The position numbers were made by a program, and so were the translations under genes. Below are positions 61,675-64,000 of a stretch of 64,000 nt of DNA, piece by piece. The notes under the pieces are model-generated. The model made no database searches. It was not told the DNA's origin and saw only the letters and a program-made list of their open reading frames with translations. Within the stretch, counting starts at the first letter, position 1. Each line of letters starts with the position of its first letter. Source of the DNA: Salinivibrio kushneri (GTDB lineage Bacteria; Pseudomonadota; Gammaproteobacteria; Enterobacterales; Vibrionaceae); contig NZ_CP114589.1 of NCBI RefSeq assembly GCF_027286325.1, forward strand, positions 558,001 to 622,000. Reading direction: 5' to 3'.

Positions 61675-62930
61675 GAATTGATCCCCTCCACGACATCAAG
61701 CGCACTTCGCACACCATCCTCGTGAAAGCCGTTATACCAATAGGCGCCACAGAACCAGCTGCGTTGCTGGCCATTAACCCGATGGCGCTGCTGCTGTGCG
61801 GCAACACTGTCGGTATTAAACACGGGGTGAGCATAGACAAATTGCTTAAGAATTTTACTCGGCTCGATCCTGTCGGTTTGATTTAGCGTCACGCAAAATG
61901 TCTCAGGCGCCTGAATTGACTGCAATATATTCATATTGTAGGTCAAAGCGGCTGGTTCTGTGTCTATTTTATCTGACAACGGTAAATGATAGTTCCAACT
62001 TGCCCACGCGCCTTGACGCTTAGGCAACAGCGACGTATCAGTGTGAAGTACGACCTCATTGTCTTGATACGGGATCGCCCCGAGCACCTGTTGTTCCGCT
62101 TCACTAGGATCGGCCAGCATGGCCAAGGCTTGGTCACTGTGACAGGCAAAAATCACCTGCTCAAACGCCTGCTCACCGGCTTCTGTCGTCACCCATACCG
62201 CATCAGGGGTGCGGCGGACCTTTGTCACTGGTGAATTCAGATGGATCTTATCCTCAAAGGCAGGTGTGAGCTTTTTAACGTACTCACGTGAGCCTCCGGG
62301 GATCACATACCATTGCGGCCGGTTAGTGATATCCAACAAGCCGTGATTTTGGAAAAAACGCAGAAAGAACGACAAGGGAAAACCACGCATATCCGACAAG
62401 GTGGATGACCAAATCGCCGCGCCCATGGGCAGAATGTAGTTTTGGCAAAAATAGTCGCTGAACCCATGTTGATTGAGAAAGTCGCCCAATGTATTGCGTA
62501 CGCCTTGCTGCTCGGCCTCACCCGCGGCATGTGCTTCACGAGCGAGGCGATTGAATCGCATGATCTCCGCCAAAAAGCGGTAGAAGCGCACATTAATAAC
62601 ATTGCGTTTCTGCGCAAATAACGAGGACAGACTATGCCCGTTATACTCCAGTCCATTCGCATCATTGCGAACACTAAAGCTCATTTGAGAAGGTTGGCGA
62701 CCCACACCAATTTCATTGAGTAAACGTTCATAATTCGGGTAGGTACGATCGTTAAAAACGATAAACCCGGTATCAATCGCGTACTGTCCACTGGCGACGT
62801 CGACATCGACCGTGGCCGTGTGGCCCCCCAAATAATCATTTGCTTCAAACAAGGTGATGTCATGCTGTTTATTGAGATAATGAGCACACGTCAAACCGGC
62901 AATGCCTGAGCCGATAATGGCAATTTTCAT
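61671..62930 (-). CDS. FAD-dependent amine-oxidase-like protein
   Basis: 419 residues. The dinucleotide-binding motif GSGIAGLTCAHYL is at 7-19 and the family motif DTGFIVFNDRTYPN near 52-65. The carboxy-terminal FAD contact (FCGAYWYNGFHEDGVRSAL) is present. It belongs to the NAD(P)/FAD oxidoreductase group associated with DUF1365 and Cfa, and probably oxidises an acyl chain or its methylated product. The start lies three bases after the SDR stop; the stop overlaps DUF1365. Confidence 0.93.
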   Translation of the reverse strand: MKIAIIGSGIAGLTCAHYLNKQHDITLFEANDYLGGHTATVDVDVASGQYAIDTGFIVFNDRTYPNYERLLNEIGVGRQPSQMSFSVRNDANGLEYNGHSLSSLFAQKRNVINVRFYRFLAEIMRFNRLAREAHAAGEAEQQGVRNTLGDFLNQHGFSDYFCQNYILPMGAAIWSSTLSDMRGFPLSFFLRFFQNHGLLDITNRPQWYVIPGGSREYVKKLTPAFEDKIHLNSPVTKVRRTPDAVWVTTEAGEQAFEQVIFACHSDQALAMLADPSEAEQQVLGAIPYQDNEVVLHTDTSLLPKRQGAWASWNYHLPLSDKIDTEPAALTYNMNILQSIQAPETFCVTLNQTDRIEPSKILKQFVYAHPVFNTDSVAAQQQRHRVNGQQRSWFCGAYWYNGFHEDGVRSALDVVEGINS

Positions 62931-62933
62931 GAT

Positions 62934-63659
62934 TTAGTTCCTTGTCATACGTCGTGCGAGGGCTCGCTGCCAGGACATAGGCAATCGCGCGAGAAACTTG
63001 AGAATAAAGGTAAATTTTCGCGGAAAATGTATTTCCGTTTTTCCTTTCGCCAATCCTTGTTGAATCGCCGCAGATGCTTGCTCCACCGTGATGCGCATTG
63101 GCATCGCAAAGTCGTTTCGGTCTGTTAGTGGTGTCTTTACAAACCCCGGTGAAATAAGTGACACCGTCACTCCTTGCTGCGCTAGATCTGCCGATAAGGT
63201 GTTGGCAATGTAGCTAATCGCCGCCTTCGATCCACCGTAAGCCTCCGCACGTGGCAGCGGCATGTAACTGGCCGACGAGCCGACAATGGCAAGGTGCGTA
63301 CTGTTAGTGAATCGGGCCTGTAATGCTTCAATGCAATGGAGGACGCCGAATACATTAATCTCAAAAACGCGTTTAAACAGCGCCACATCGACCTTGCCAT
63401 GGTCAATGTATTCACACGTACCCGCATTCAGAATAATTAAATCGGGAAAGACACTTAGGCGACTCAGCGCTTGATGGGTTTGTTCGCCATCTGTGGCATC
63501 AAACGCCAAGGCGTCTAATGATGCGTGATCGCTAGCCATGGCGTTAAGCTTGTCTTGGTTTCGCCCACAGGCCGTCACCTGCCAACCTTGACGCGCATAG
63601 TCTCTTGCCAATTGCTCACCAATTCCCGACGTGGCGCCGGTGATCAATACGTGTTTCAT
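62934..63659 (-). CDS. Short-chain dehydrogenase/reductase
   Basis: 241 residues. The NADP-binding TGATSGIGEQ is at 7-16, the NAG motif near 79, and the catalytic Ser/YxxxK in SSASYMPLPRAEAYGGSKAA with Tyr near 146 and Lys near 150. It likely acts on a lipid intermediate of the operon. Start overlaps the previous gene's stop by four bases. Confidence 0.93.
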   Translation of the reverse strand: MKHVLITGATSGIGEQLARDYARQGWQVTACGRNQDKLNAMASDHASLDALAFDATDGEQTHQALSRLSVFPDLIILNAGTCEYIDHGKVDVALFKRVFEINVFGVLHCIEALQARFTNSTHLAIVGSSASYMPLPRAEAYGGSKAAISYIANTLSADLAQQGVTVSLISPGFVKTPLTDRNDFAMPMRITVEQASAAIQQGLAKGKTEIHFPRKFTFILKFLARLPMSWQRALARRMTRN

Positions 63660-64000
63660 TGTCCTAGCCTCGTTTTGATATGTTTGAGCAGGCGACCTAT
63701 CACAGGCAGCGCTTCGTACAGCATTTCACCTAAGTCGAAGTAATCACGATGGCGAATGATTTTGCCGTCATAAAAACGTAAGTGAGAACAGCCCTGTACT
63801 TGTCGCGTTTTCCCCCCATCCAGCTTGGGGTGCGATAACATCATGGTCCAAGTCACAAAGGCATCGTCTCCGTCTACCGCGGTCGTGTGTATATGAAATT
63901 GACAATCGGTTACGTTTTCGTACAGCAGCGAAAAATACTGGATAAACGCCTCTAAGCCGGTTATTTCATGCGCTGGGTCGACAAACACAATCTTGGGGTG
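63656..64000 (-). CDS. SnoaL/NTF2-like protein, N-terminus outside the window
   Basis: The open frame reaches the window edge, so the N-terminus is missing. The visible part has the NTF2-fold pattern VFVDPAHEITGLEAFIQYFSLLYENV and ends with strand motifs (HLRFYDGKIIRHRDYFDLGEM). The fold often binds small hydrophobic molecules and sometimes catalyses isomerisation. It is the first visible gene of the lipid operon and overlaps the SDR gene. Confidence 0.85.
   Translation of the reverse strand, partial: HPKIVFVDPAHEITGLEAFIQYFSLLYENVTDCQFHIHTTAVDGDDAFVTWTMMLSHPKLDGGKTRQVQGCSHLRFYDGKIIRHRDYFDLGEMLYEALPVIGRLLKHIKTRLGQ

Noticed and set aside
1..64000. CRISPR arrays, rRNA and tRNA genes
   Set aside because: No regularly spaced repeats and no tRNA- or rRNA-like segments recognised in the intergenic regions read by eye.

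Overview
The window looks like a chromosomal segment of a Vibrionaceae gammaproteobacterium of roughly 50% GC. The main signs are a VxrA/VxrB/VxrC-type cell-envelope two-component cluster, DUF3389, DUF3319, HlyU-domain and YoaH small proteins, a coiled-coil-tailed acyl desaturase behind a FabR-type operator, and a cfa/DUF1365/DUF2878/DUF3833 lipid operon. Salinivibrio or a close relative would fit, but the genus is inferred from gene content and base composition, not proven. I see no rRNA, tRNA or CRISPR array.

Layout. 1-415 is the N-terminus of a CHASE4 sensor. 606-4770 holds a PhnA zinc-ribbon protein, the cystine carrier TcyP, and a TetR regulator with an alpha/beta hydrolase, both preceded by the same 12-bp palindrome. 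4796-7533 is a tldD-pmbA protease pair. 7746-9962 holds a YeiR metallochaperone GTPase and the desaturase. 10249-15000 is a signalling block: an unknown 521-aa protein, a response regulator fused to a CheC phosphatase domain, a PAS protein and a PAS-GGDEF cyclase. 15132-19400 holds envelope and housekeeping genes, including a 47-aa acidic ORF that is easily missed. 19695-22342 is nrdDG for anaerobic dNTP synthesis. 22417-30000 mixes metabolism (tyrB-like, rbgA-like, a HIBADH-like reductase, a UshA-like nucleotidase, a BASS carrier) with three small proteins.

30133-33072 is pntAB, and 33217-36195 is vxrABC. 36319-44573 holds a TraF-type outer-membrane protein, yoaH, a Mesh1-like HD protein, divergent nadE and a NadD-like gene, an AraC-like cupin regulator, a PlsC-type acyltransferase, a LysR regulator and a chromate carrier preceded by what looks like a MerR gene remnant. 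45748-47460 is the most accessory-looking stretch: about 0.7 kb with no convincing gene, then a RES/Xre toxin-antitoxin pair. 47620-58060 holds a TPR membrane protein, yciH, a DUF3319 protein, a lone Cre-like recombinase in which the conserved first His is Gln, ddl, a SPOR lipoprotein, the lysine acetyltransferase pat, a YhaJ-type regulator and a YbjD-type OLD nuclease.

58087 to beyond 64000 is one compact minus-strand operon of eight genes: SnoaL-like, SDR, FAD amine-oxidase-like, DUF1365, Cfa, DUF2878, chalcone-isomerase-like and DUF3833 lipoprotein. Its genes overlap or nearly touch, and the content points to modification of membrane acyl chains. It is the best candidate here for a coherent, poorly understood system.
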